DNA from: JAWXBK01 sp034439975
GTDB lineage: Bacteria; Pseudomonadota; Alphaproteobacteria; Dongiales; Dongiaceae
DNA: 61,995 nucleotides
Assembly (NCBI GenBank): GCA_034439975.1
Contig: JAWXBK010000139.1
Coordinates: forward strand, 1-61,995
Direction of reading: 5' to 3'
A program made the translations under genes and the position numbers. Positions 51,916 through 60,172 of this stretch are shown piece by piece (position 1 is the stretch's first letter; every line of letters begins with the position of its first letter). Below the pieces are notes generated by a model. That model was not told the DNA's origin. It ran no database searches and worked only from the letters and a program-made list of their open reading frames with translations.

Positions 51916-53052
51916 ATGAGCACGGCCGTTCACGCCACGAGCTTTGCGCCGCCGGTCACCGCGACCGGCGCTGCTGCGAATCTTGTCGGGCTCGACCGTA
52001 CCGAGCTCGAGGCGGTGATGACCGAGCTCGATCAGCCGAAATTCCGCGCCCGCCAGCTCTGGCACTGGATCTATCATCGCGGCGCGACCGATTTCGATGC
52101 GATGACCACGCTCGCGAAGGAGCTGCGCGCGCTGCTCGCCGACCGCTATGTCGTCGGACGACCGACAGTGACGGTCGATCGCCAATCGATCGACGGGACG
52201 CGCAAATGGCTGCTCAAGTTCGACGATGCGCAGGAAGTCGAATGCGTGCATATCCCTGAAGAGGATCGCGGCGCGCTCTGCGTTTCCTCGCAGGTCGGCT
52301 GCACCTTGACCTGCAAGTTCTGTCATACCGGCACGCAGCGGCTGGTGCGCAATCTGTCGGCCGCCGAGATCGTCGGCCAGGTGATGCTGGCGCGCGATGC
52401 GCTCGGCGAATGGCCGTCGCCGCCGGACGGGCGCCAGCTCTCCAACATCGTGATGATGGGGATGGGCGAGCCGCTTTATAACTACGAGAACGTCGCGAAG
52501 GCGCTGAAGATCGTGATGGACCATGAGGGTATCGCGATTTCGAAGCGGCGCATCACGCTGTCGACCGCGGGCGTGGTGCCGATGATCGAGCGCGCCGGCA
52601 AGGAACTTGGCGTCAATCTCGCGATCTCGCTGCATGCAGTGACCGACGAGATTCGCGATGCGATCGTGCCGATCAACAAGAAATATCCGATCGCCGAACT
52701 GATGCGCGCCTGCCGCGATTATCCGGGCCTCTCGAACGCGCGGCGCATCACCTTCGAGTACGTGATGCTGAAGGGCGTGAACGACACGCCGGAAGATGCC
52801 CGCGCCCTCATCAAGCTGATCGAGGACGTACCGGCCAAGGTCAATCTAATTCCCTTCAACGCCTGGCCCGGCGCACCGTTCGAATGCTCGACACCCGAAA
52901 CGATCGAGCGCTTCAGCCAGATGCTGTTCGATGCCGGCTATGCGGCACCCGTGCGCACGCCGCGCGGCCGCGACATCATGGCCGCCTGCGGCCAGCTCAA
53001 GAGCGAGAGCATCCGCGAACGCGCAAGCGCGCGGGCAGCGGCCGCAACCTGA
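51916..53052 (+). CDS. rlmN: Dual-specificity RNA methyltransferase RlmN
   Basis: Radical SAM enzyme making m2A2503 in 23S rRNA and m2A37 in tRNA, 378 aa. CxxxCxxC is CTLTCKFC in SSQVGCTLTCKFCHTGTQ, with MMGMGEPLYNYENV after it and the C-terminal catalytic Cys in GRDIMAACGQL. Full length. Confidence 0.96.
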   Translation: MSTAVHATSFAPPVTATGAAANLVGLDRTELEAVMTELDQPKFRARQLWHWIYHRGATDFDAMTTLAKELRALLADRYVVGRPTVTVDRQSIDGTRKWLLKFDDAQEVECVHIPEEDRGALCVSSQVGCTLTCKFCHTGTQRLVRNLSAAEIVGQVMLARDALGEWPSPPDGRQLSNIVMMGMGEPLYNYENVAKALKIVMDHEGIAISKRRITLSTAGVVPMIERAGKELGVNLAISLHAVTDEIRDAIVPINKKYPIAELMRACRDYPGLSNARRITFEYVMLKGVNDTPEDARALIKLIEDVPAKVNLIPFNAWPGAPFECSTPETIERFSQMLFDAGYAAPVRTPRGRDIMAACGQLKSESIRERASARAAAAT

Positions 53053-53068
53053 TCGGCGTTTTTCGTCA

Positions 53069-53557
53069 ATGCCGATCCTTCCCGACATTCTGCAGCCGGG
53101 CCTCGATATCGTGTTCTGCGGCATGGCACCAAGTCGGGTATCAGCCGCGCGCGGGGCCTATTACGCGCATCCGGGCAACCGCTTCTGGCCGACGCTCTAT
53201 GAGACCGGCCTCACGCCGCGTCTGCTCGCGCCCGAGGAGTTTCGCCTGCTGCCGCAATGGGGCATCGGCCTGACCGACGTCAACAAGACCGAGATCGGCC
53301 GCGATATCGAACTGAGCAAAGCCGCGCACGATCCCTTGGGCGTACGACAGCGCGTGCTGACATTCAAACCGCGTTTTCTCGCGACCACGAGCAAGACAGC
53401 GGGGCAGCTTATACTCGGTTCGGCCTGCGATTACGGGCTGCACACAGAGACCATCGGCGATACGCAGATTTTCGTGCTGCCCTCCACATCGGGGGCTGCG
53501 CGCGGTTTCTGGGATATCGCACCGTGGCGCGCTCTGGCGAAGGCGGCGCGGGGGTGA
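53069..53557 (+). CDS. Mug-like DNA glycosylase
   Basis: Uracil-DNA glycosylase superfamily protein of the Mug/TDG type, 162 aa. It has FCGMAPSRVSAARGAYYAHPGNRFWPTL, where Mug proteins have GINPG; the catalytic Asn position therefore differs, closer to hypoxanthine/other glycosylases of the superfamily. GLTDVNKTEIGRDIELS and VLPSTSGAARGFWD complete the site. 16 bases after rlmN; base specificity cannot be read. Confidence 0.82.
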   Translation: MPILPDILQPGLDIVFCGMAPSRVSAARGAYYAHPGNRFWPTLYETGLTPRLLAPEEFRLLPQWGIGLTDVNKTEIGRDIELSKAAHDPLGVRQRVLTFKPRFLATTSKTAGQLILGSACDYGLHTETIGDTQIFVLPSTSGAARGFWDIAPWRALAKAARG

Positions 53558-53598
53558 CGGAGGCCATTAGCAGCGCCGCGTCAACGCATTCTTCCCGC

Positions 53599-53692
53599 TG
53601 TCATGCCCGGACTTGATCCGGGCATCCAGGATCGCAAGACGACGATCGAGTGCGGCAACCCCTGGATCGCCGGGTCAAGCCCGGCGATGACA
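53599..53692. repeat. Composite REP-like palindrome (copy 2)
   Basis: Two inverted half-units: 53599-53628 (ATGCCCGG/CCGGGCAT around ACTTGAT) and 53663-53692 (ATCGCCGGG/CCCGGCGAT around TCAAG), separated by 34 bases. Compared with copy 1 the two half-types are in swapped order. Lies between the Mug-like gene and the convergent amidase gene. Confidence 0.8.
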
Positions 53693-53725
53693 AAGTCAGG
53701 TTACTGTCGAGAGTGCAGCTAGCGA

Positions 53726-54583
53726 TCAGCGCATCTCCGCGCCGTCGAGCGTCAAGAGCGGACCATAGAGATCGGGACGCCGATCGCGGAACACGCCCCA
53801 GTTCGCGCGCATCTGGCGGATCGCATCGAGATCGAACGTCGCGGTGACGACTTCTTCGTCGGCACCACCCGCTTCGGCCGCGATCTCGCCCTGCGGCCCC
53901 GCGATAAAGGAGCGGCCCCAGAAATTCGTCGTACCGAACTCGCCGCTCTCGCTGCCGATACGGTTGGAACAGACCAAAGGTGCGAGATTGGCACCCGCGT
54001 GCCCCTGCATCACGCGCTGCCAGTGATCGTGACAATCGGAGCCGATGCCGGTCGGATAGAACAGAAGTTCGGCCCCCTTGAGCGCCATGATGCGCGCCGA
54101 TTCCGGAAACCACTGATCCCAGCAGATGCCGACGCCGATGGTGCCGAAGCGCGTCTTCCAGGCGCGAAAGCCGGTATCGCCAGGTGCGGTGTAAACTTTC
54201 TCAAAGCAGCCGGGCGGGCCGACCGGGATATGCGACTTGCGATAGATGCCGAGCGTGCTGCCGCCAGCGTCGATCACCACGATCGTGTTGTAATAGGCAT
54301 GGTTTGCGCGCTCGAAGATATTGACCGGCAGCACGACATTGAGTTCGGCCGCGAGCGCGCTCATGCGAGCGACGATCGGATTGCCCTCGAGCGGATGAGC
54401 GAAAGCGAAATACTCCGGCTTCCAGTCCATGAAACCGAAAAAGTGATAGGCGAACATCTCCTGCAACAGGACGATGTTGGCGCCCTTGCCGGCCGCCTTG
54501 CGGATCACCCGCTCGGCTTTCGCCAGATTCTCGTCGACATGCCAGCCGCAGGATATCTGGGTCGCGGCCACGGTCACACGCAT
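53726..54583 (-). CDS. aguB: N-carbamoylputrescine amidase
   Basis: Nitrilase-fold amidase, 285 aa, which hydrolyses N-carbamoylputrescine to putrescine in the arginine-agmatine route. Catalytic Glu in VLLQEMFAYHFF, Lys in GIYRKSHIPVGPPGCFEK, Cys in GVGICWDQWFPES; RIGSESGEFGTTNFWG is typical of the AguB group. The agmatine deiminase partner is not in the window. Confidence 0.88.
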   Translation of the reverse strand: MRVTVAATQISCGWHVDENLAKAERVIRKAAGKGANIVLLQEMFAYHFFGFMDWKPEYFAFAHPLEGNPIVARMSALAAELNVVLPVNIFERANHAYYNTIVVIDAGGSTLGIYRKSHIPVGPPGCFEKVYTAPGDTGFRAWKTRFGTIGVGICWDQWFPESARIMALKGAELLFYPTGIGSDCHDHWQRVMQGHAGANLAPLVCSNRIGSESGEFGTTNFWGRSFIAGPQGEIAAEAGGADEEVVTATFDLDAIRQMRANWGVFRDRRPDLYGPLLTLDGAEMR

Positions 54584-54687
54584 CGCACAAACTCCCTCTT
54601 TCGCGGTGGGCGAAACTCGGCGACGCTACAGAGCCGGCGCATACCCCGGCAAGGCCCCCACGCGAACATTCCAGGCTGGAATCCGAC

Positions 54688-55392
54688 ATGACCCTGCATC
54701 AAACACGCTTTCCGAACGAAACCGCCGGGTATCGCAGCGCGCGCGATGCGCTACTCGACGCCGAGATCGCGCTGCGCCGGCAGATCGAAGCGCTTGCGGC
54801 GCAACGCCGTGCGCTGCCCGCGGGCGGCGCACTCAAGGAGGACTACGCTTTCATCGAGGGCCCGCGCGATCTCGCCGTGGACGGGCCGGAGACGAAAACG
54901 AAACTTTCGTCGCTGTTTGGCGCGCACGACACGCTGCTGCTCTACAGCCTGATGCAAAAGGCCGGCGGCAAGCCCTGCCCCGGCTGCACCTCGGTGCTCG
55001 ATGCGCTGCAGGGCAACGTGCCGCAGATCGAGGACCGCGCCGCCTTCGCCGTCGTCGCGAAGGCGCCGGTTGCCGCGATCCGGCAATGGGCGTGCGAGCG
55101 GCACTGGCGCAACCCGCGATTTCTGTCGTCGGGCGATACGACGTACAACGCCGACTATCACGCGGAGAAGGCGGACGGCAGCCAGATGCCGATCATGAAT
55201 GTGTTTCGCCGCGCGAAGGACGGGACGATCCGGCATCATTGGGGAAGCGAGCTGCTGTTCGTGCCGGCGGAACCGGGCCAGGACGATCGCCATGTCGATA
55301 CGATGTGGCCGCTGTGGAACGCGCTCGATCTGACGCCCGGGGGCCGTGGCGACGGGTTTCCTGACGGCACGTTCAAGCGCTCGCTGGAGTAG
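54688..55392 (+). CDS. DUF899 thioredoxin-like protein
   Basis: DUF899 family protein, 234 aa, with a thioredoxin-like fold. The redox-like motif is CPGCTSVLDALQGNV, preceded by LLLYSLMQKAG, and FRRAKDGTIRHHWGSELLFV follows. Function unknown; a role with peroxide or disulfide reduction is only inferred from the fold. Divergent from aguB. Confidence 0.85.
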   Translation: MTLHQTRFPNETAGYRSARDALLDAEIALRRQIEALAAQRRALPAGGALKEDYAFIEGPRDLAVDGPETKTKLSSLFGAHDTLLLYSLMQKAGGKPCPGCTSVLDALQGNVPQIEDRAAFAVVAKAPVAAIRQWACERHWRNPRFLSSGDTTYNADYHAEKADGSQMPIMNVFRRAKDGTIRHHWGSELLFVPAEPGQDDRHVDTMWPLWNALDLTPGGRGDGFPDGTFKRSLE

Positions 55393-55498
55393 ATCGGGAA
55401 AAAATAAAGCGTCGCCCGCGCTCCCGCATGGGGGAGAGGGTGGCGTACGCCAGCACGCCGGTTGAGGGTCAAATTTATTTTCGACGCCCCTCACCCTT

Positions 55499-55527
55499 CC
55501 CTCTCCCCGAAGACGGGGAGAGGGTTT
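55499..55527 (+). terminator. Terminator after the DUF899 gene
   Basis: Perfect 10-bp stem CCCTCTCCCC (55499-55508)/GGGGAGAGGG (55515-55524), loop GAAGAC, followed by TTT. It faces the convergent subtilase gene and shares the CCTCTCCCC core with the hairpin at 41377. Confidence 0.6.
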
Positions 55528-55536
55528 CATTTGGCA

Positions 55537-56574
55537 TCACACCCGATCGTCTTCCGCGCGGTCGGCGTCGAAATCCGTATCGTCGACCGTCGGCAACGAG
55601 CGTTTGAGCAACGCCTCGGCATCGAGCGCGCGGGCCATGCAGTCCGGTGGCGCCTGGAACAGCAGCACGCGCTGCGTCAGCCGCAGCAATTTGCGGAACG
55701 CCTCGACGCGCTTCCATGTTGCGCCGTATTTTGCATCGATCTCGGGCCCGCGATGGGTCAGCCACATCGCAGCGGTCGCGACCACATGCGGCACGGCATA
55801 GGACGTGCCGTCGCCCTCGCCGTATGTCCAGTCGAGAAAATTGCCATCGTTATCGCAGTCGACGTCGGCGCGCCACACAACCTTGGCCGGCGCGAAGATA
55901 TCGACCCGCGCATAGTTCTCGTATTCGTAATAGAGCCGGTAGCCGGGCGGGCGTTTCCACACGCCGCCGACGCCGATCGTGCGGCGATGCTTGCCGGGAT
56001 AGGAAACCTTGTTCGTCATCTGACCGCAGGCCGCGATCACGATCACGCCGTTCTCGTAGGCATAATCGACGGCCGCGCCCATGTCGCCCTCGAACAGGAC
56101 GGGAAAGCCGAGCGAGATCGTGACGATCTTGCAATTGTTCCGGTCGATCGCATCGCGGATCGCACGGCCGATCGCGCGCACCGCCTGCGTGCCGATCAGG
56201 CTGTGGTCGTTGACGCGGTAGGGGACGATCGGCAGCCGCGGTGCGAGACCGACGATCTGCGCATCGTCGCCGGTCAGCGCACTTGCCGTGCGCGTGCCGT
56301 GGCCGGGCGGCTGCCAGGGCGTAACGACCAGCGGATCCTTCGGATCGGTCTTGTTGTCGAAGAAATCGCGGCCCAGCGTGTGCTTCACCCACGGGCTATC
56401 GCCGGTTGCGCTCGCCGGAAAGCCGAGCGCGGGATGGCGCCGGTAGCCGGTGTCGAGATGGGCGACGCGCAGATGGCCCCAGGCGACATGACCGTCGACG
56501 CGCCGCGGCATCATCGCAAGCGCCCGGTCGAGTCTCGAATAGCGGACGTTCCAGAAGTTCTGTTGTGCGGGCAT
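55537..56574 (-). CDS. S8 family serine peptidase (subtilase)
   Basis: Subtilisin-like peptidase, 345 aa. Catalytic triad Asp41 (VAHLDTGY), His92 (GHGTRTASALTG) and Ser258 (GDGTSYAVPHVVATAAM). The oxyanion site, normally A-x-GN, reads AACGQ with Gln185 in place of Asn. There is no signal peptide or propeptide, so it may act in the cytosol. A long frame continues upstream, but the ATG at 56574 has AGGGGGA as ribosome site. Convergent with the DUF899 gene. Confidence 0.85.
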   Translation of the reverse strand: MPAQQNFWNVRYSRLDRALAMMPRRVDGHVAWGHLRVAHLDTGYRRHPALGFPASATGDSPWVKHTLGRDFFDNKTDPKDPLVVTPWQPPGHGTRTASALTGDDAQIVGLAPRLPIVPYRVNDHSLIGTQAVRAIGRAIRDAIDRNNCKIVTISLGFPVLFEGDMGAAVDYAYENGVIVIAACGQMTNKVSYPGKHRRTIGVGGVWKRPPGYRLYYEYENYARVDIFAPAKVVWRADVDCDNDGNFLDWTYGEGDGTSYAVPHVVATAAMWLTHRGPEIDAKYGATWKRVEAFRKLLRLTQRVLLFQAPPDCMARALDAEALLKRSLPTVDDTDFDADRAEDDRV

Positions 56575-56684
56575 CGGATGTTCCCCCTGAGTGGATGATC
56601 CCCGAAAGCGCCGCCCTGCCGGGAGGATGCTAGACCCGCAGGCTGTGGGGCCGCAAATGGATGGCTCATCACCGCCCCAATACC

Positions 56685-56824
56685 CGTCATCGCCGGGCGT
56701 GACCCGGCTATCCATGCCGCGGCCGGCCGCGGCGCGCGATCCACGGACCGGCCGGGCACCGCTTATCGGGCGATCGCCCCGCGTATCGGCACAGTGGATG
56801 CCCGGATCAAGCCCGGGCATGACG
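56685..56824. repeat. Composite REP-like palindrome (copy 3)
   Basis: Half-unit 56685-56714 (CGCCGGG/CCCGGC type) and inverted half-unit 56795-56824 (ATGCCCGG/CCGGGCAT around ATCAAG), 80 bases apart, in the same order as copy 1. It ends about 35 bases before the argG -35. Confidence 0.8.
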
Positions 56825-56858
56825 AATTTTTCGGATCGAGCGCTGTCCAAGCGCCTCC

Positions 56859-56886
56859 TTGCGGCGCCGACGCCCTTCCCTATACT
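56859..56886 (+). promoter_or_regulatory. Candidate argG promoter
   Basis: TTGCGG (56859-56864), 16-base spacer, TATACT (56881-56886). The -10 is excellent; the start codon is 28 bases downstream. Confidence 0.5.
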
Positions 56887-56913
56887 CGCCGCGCATTCGG
56901 CGGAGAGCATTCC

Positions 56914-58125
56914 ATGGTGCGCGACATCAAGAAGGCCGTGCTGGCCTATTCCGGCGGGCTCGACACCTCGGTCATCCTGAAATGGCTGCAGACCGAATAT
57001 GGCTGCGAAGTGGTGACGTTCACCGCCGACCTCGGCCAGGGCGAGGAACTCGAGCCTGCGCGCAAGAAGGCCGAGATGCTCGGGATCAAGGAGATATTCA
57101 TCGAGGATCTGCGCGAGGAATTCGTGCGCGATTACGTGTTCCCGATGTTCCGCGCGAATGCGCTCTATGAAGGCGTCTATCTGCTCGGCACCTCGATCGC
57201 GCGGCCGCTGATCGCCAAGCGCCAGATCGAGATTGCGAAGAAGACCGGCGCCGATGCCGTCGCGCACGGCGCGACCGGCAAGGGCAACGATCAGGTGCGC
57301 TTCGAGCTGTCCTATTACGCGCTCAATCCCGACATCAAGGTGATCGCGCCCTGGCGCGAATGGGATCTGACTTCGCGCACGAAACTGATCGAGTTCGCCG
57401 AGAAACACCAGATCCCGATCGCCAAGGACAAACGCGGTGAGGCGCCCTTCTCGGTCGATGCGAATCTGCTGCATATCTCTGCCGAAGGGAAAGTGCTCGA
57501 GGATCCCTGGGAGGAAGCCCCGGACTATGTCTATTCGCGCTCGGTTTCACCCGAACAGGCCCCTGACAAGGCGACCTATATCGAGGTCGAATTCAGGAAC
57601 GGCGATGCGATCGCCATCGACGGCGAAAAACTGTCGCCCGCAGCACTACTCACCAAACTCAATGCGCTGGGCGGGGCGAACGGCATCGGCCGCCTCGACC
57701 TCGTCGAGAACCGGTTCGTCGGCATGAAGTCGCGCGGCATCTACGAAACGCCGGGCGGCACGATCCTCCATGCCGCGCATCGCGGCATCGAGAGCCTGAC
57801 GCTCGATCGCGGAGCGGCCCATCTCAAGGACGAGCTGATGCCGCGTTATGCGGAGCTGGTCTATTACGGGTTCTGGTTCTCGCCCGAGCGCGAGATGCTG
57901 CAGGCGGCGATCGACAAGAGCCAGGTTCATGTCGAGGGCACCGTGCGGCTCAAGCTCTATAAGGGATCGGTCTCGGTCGTGGGGCGCAAATCGCCGAAAT
58001 CGCTCTACAGCCAGGCGCATGTCACCTTCGAGGAGGATGCCGGCGCCTACGACCAGCGCGATGCCGAAGGCTTCATCAAACTGAACGCGCTGCGCCTCAG
58101 GCTCGGGAAGAAACTGCGCGGCTGA
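56914..58125 (+). CDS. argG: Argininosuccinate synthase
   Basis: Joins citrulline and aspartate using ATP in arginine synthesis; 403 aa. PP-loop motif AYSGGLDTSVI (residues 11-21), AHGATGKGNDQVRFE, PWREWDLTSR and the C-terminal GRKSPKSLYSQ. A GGAGAG ribosome site precedes the ATG at 56914; the longer frame includes the REP element. Convergent with the ATP-grasp-like array. Confidence 0.97.
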   Translation: MVRDIKKAVLAYSGGLDTSVILKWLQTEYGCEVVTFTADLGQGEELEPARKKAEMLGIKEIFIEDLREEFVRDYVFPMFRANALYEGVYLLGTSIARPLIAKRQIEIAKKTGADAVAHGATGKGNDQVRFELSYYALNPDIKVIAPWREWDLTSRTKLIEFAEKHQIPIAKDKRGEAPFSVDANLLHISAEGKVLEDPWEEAPDYVYSRSVSPEQAPDKATYIEVEFRNGDAIAIDGEKLSPAALLTKLNALGGANGIGRLDLVENRFVGMKSRGIYETPGGTILHAAHRGIESLTLDRGAAHLKDELMPRYAELVYYGFWFSPEREMLQAAIDKSQVHVEGTVRLKLYKGSVSVVGRKSPKSLYSQAHVTFEEDAGAYDQRDAEGFIKLNALRLRLGKKLRG

Positions 58126-58131
58126 CGCTTA

Positions 58132-59142
58132 TCACCCCGTCGGCTTGCCGGTGCGCTGGCGCACCTCTTCCTTGAACCAGTCGTACCAGATTGCCGTCGA
58201 AGGCGGCGGTTCGATTTCGACCCGCACGTTGTGCGCAGCGTCGCTGTCGAGCGCGGCCAGCGCTTCGCGAAGCTGCTGCCAGCCGCGCGGCGCGATGCGG
58301 GCGGCGCGCTCGCCGGCATTGGCAAAGAGCATCACCGCCGGATCGGGGTTGGAATTGATCTCCCAGATTTCCGGGCGGCCATCTTTGAAGTCAAAGTCGA
58401 TGCGCCCGAACTCGAACCCGGTGCGGTCGACGACCTCTCGCAGCACGGGCAAATAGTGATCGCCGCCGTTATAGGCGCCCTCCTCATCCAGCATTGCGCG
58501 CTCGCTGCGTTTCTCCGCGACCGTGCCGCTGCGCGGCTGCTTCACTTCCCAGTGGTCGCCGAAGAACAGGTAGCGCTGGAACAGCCTGTCGCCGACCACG
58601 TAGGCGGTGGCCTTGCGATAGATGCCGTCGCGATCGGCGGTGTCGCAGAATTCGACGATCAGCAGATCCTGCGGCAACAGACCGAGGCTGGTGAGGCGCC
58701 AGATTTCGGCATCGAGCGCCGCATCGTCGTGCAGTAGCGGGGTGTACGCGCCTTCATGCTGCAGATCGCTGCGCAGGAAGACCGGATAGCGCCAGCCGCC
58801 GCGCCCTTCATCGAGGCGGAAGACATTATGCCGGTTGATGCCGGCATCGTGCAGCCGGCGCAGCACAGCGTAGCGACGACAGGTTCGCGTCGGATGGTTG
58901 AGGAGCCGGATCGGGCCGCGCGCGCGTTTCAGCCGGCGGTAGAGCACGGTCGCCTGCAAAACCTCGCCCGAGGCCAGCCGGTCGACATCCGAGAAGATCA
59001 CGGCGCCGCCCTGCCAGTTCTGCTGGCCGAATGCCTCGTCATAGGTGAGCACGCGAAAACGCCCGGCAAGGCGCGCATCGTCGAGGATAAAATTGTTCCG
59101 GTAGGTGTGATCGCCCTTTCGGGTGACGAGGTAATAGATCAT
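58132..59142 (-). CDS. ATP-grasp-like protein, paralogue A
   Basis: Unrecognised 336 aa protein with features of the ATP-grasp superfamily. A pre-ATP-grasp-like N-terminus precedes LNHPTRTCRRYAVLRRL (81-97), resembling the N-x-P region of RimK/glutathione synthetase-like proteins. YPVFLR (119-124) stands where the ATP lysine strand would be, LLIVEFCDT (160-168) resembles the nucleotide-binding E-F motif, and RIDFDFKDG/EIWEINSNP (247-266) matches the metal-binding D-x-E-x-N pattern. So it may ligate a carboxylate to an amine. Substrate unknown. It ends 6 bases from the argG stop. Confidence 0.7.
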   Translation of the reverse strand: MIYYLVTRKGDHTYRNNFILDDARLAGRFRVLTYDEAFGQQNWQGGAVIFSDVDRLASGEVLQATVLYRRLKRARGPIRLLNHPTRTCRRYAVLRRLHDAGINRHNVFRLDEGRGGWRYPVFLRSDLQHEGAYTPLLHDDAALDAEIWRLTSLGLLPQDLLIVEFCDTADRDGIYRKATAYVVGDRLFQRYLFFGDHWEVKQPRSGTVAEKRSERAMLDEEGAYNGGDHYLPVLREVVDRTGFEFGRIDFDFKDGRPEIWEINSNPDPAVMLFANAGERAARIAPRGWQQLREALAALDSDAAHNVRVEIEPPPSTAIWYDWFKEEVRQRTGKPTG

Positions 59143-59161
59143 CGGAAAACCAGGGTTGCGG

Positions 59162-60172
59162 TCATGCGGACTTGCCGGTCCGCTGGCGCACGTCGTCGCG
59201 GAACCAGGCGTACCAGGTCAGCGTGTCGGGTGGCGGTTCGATCTCGATATCCGTCATATGTGCCGTTTCATCATCGAGCGCCGCCAGCGCATCGCGCAAT
59301 TGCCGCCAGCCGGTGGGCACGATCCATTTGCCGCGTTCGGTGACCTGGTTCGCGAACTGGCCGACTGTCGGAATCGGGTTGGTGTTGACCTCCCAGATTT
59401 CGGCGCGGCCGCCCTTCATGCCGAAAACAATGCGGCCGAAACCGAATCCGCCGATCTCGGCGACGCGACGCAACTGCGGCATAAATTGCTCGCCGCCGAT
59501 GAAGGCGGTTTCCTCGTCCAGCATCGGCTGCTCGGCGCGTTTTTGTGCGACACCACCATGACGCGGCGCCTTCGCCTCCCAGAAGTCGCTGAAGAACATG
59601 TACCTTTGGAACAGCACGTCGCCCACGATATAGGCGGTGCCCTTGCGGTAGATGCCGTCCGAATCCGCCGTGTCACAGAACTCGACGATGAGCAAATCCT
59701 GCGGCAGCAGACCGAGGCTGGTCAGCCAGAAGATTTCGCGATCGAGCGTTTCTTCGTCAGGGATGAGGCGCGTATAGGCACCGTCATGCCGTTGTTCGCT
59801 GCGAATGAAGACCGGATAGCGGTGCGGGCGACGGCCTTCGTCGACGCGATAGACATCGTGCTCGTTGACGCCTTCGTCATGCAGCCGGCGCAGCAGCGCA
59901 TAGCGTCGGCAGGTGCGCGTCGGATGGTTGAGCAGGCGGATGGGCTTTCGCGAAAGGCGCAGGCGGCGATAGAGCAAGGCCGCACGCAGCGCCTCACCCC
60001 AGGACAGCCGGTCGAGATCGGCGAAAATCATGGCGCCGCCCTGCCAGTGCCGGCGGCGATACGCCTCGTCGTAGGTCAATAACTCGAAGCGGTCGGCAAG
60101 ACGCGGATCGTCGAGGATCGCATTGCCGCGGAATGTGTGATCGCCGCGTCCGGTATTGAGATAATAGATCAT
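59162..60172 (-). CDS. ATP-grasp-like protein, paralogue B
   Basis: 336 aa, the same length as paralogue A and strongly similar throughout: MIYYLNTGRGDHTFRGN, LLNHPTRTCRRYALLRRLHD, RYPVFIRSEQRHDGAY, LLPQDLLIVEFCDTADSDGIYRK and EIWEVNTNP. The Glu-x-Asn metal motif is intact. Its first codon overlaps the paralogue C stop by 4 bases (ATGA), and 19 bases separate it from A, so B and A are in one transcript with C. Confidence 0.7.
   Translation of the reverse strand: MIYYLNTGRGDHTFRGNAILDDPRLADRFELLTYDEAYRRRHWQGGAMIFADLDRLSWGEALRAALLYRRLRLSRKPIRLLNHPTRTCRRYALLRRLHDEGVNEHDVYRVDEGRRPHRYPVFIRSEQRHDGAYTRLIPDEETLDREIFWLTSLGLLPQDLLIVEFCDTADSDGIYRKGTAYIVGDVLFQRYMFFSDFWEAKAPRHGGVAQKRAEQPMLDEETAFIGGEQFMPQLRRVAEIGGFGFGRIVFGMKGGRAEIWEVNTNPIPTVGQFANQVTERGKWIVPTGWRQLRDALAALDDETAHMTDIEIEPPPDTLTWYAWFRDDVRQRTGKSA

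Larger units (their letters stand above)
56575..56913. other. 339-base divergent region upstream of argG
   Basis: Between the subtilase and argG. It holds the third REP-like composite (56685-56824) and an argG promoter (56859-56886). No gene is supported here. Confidence 0.7.
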
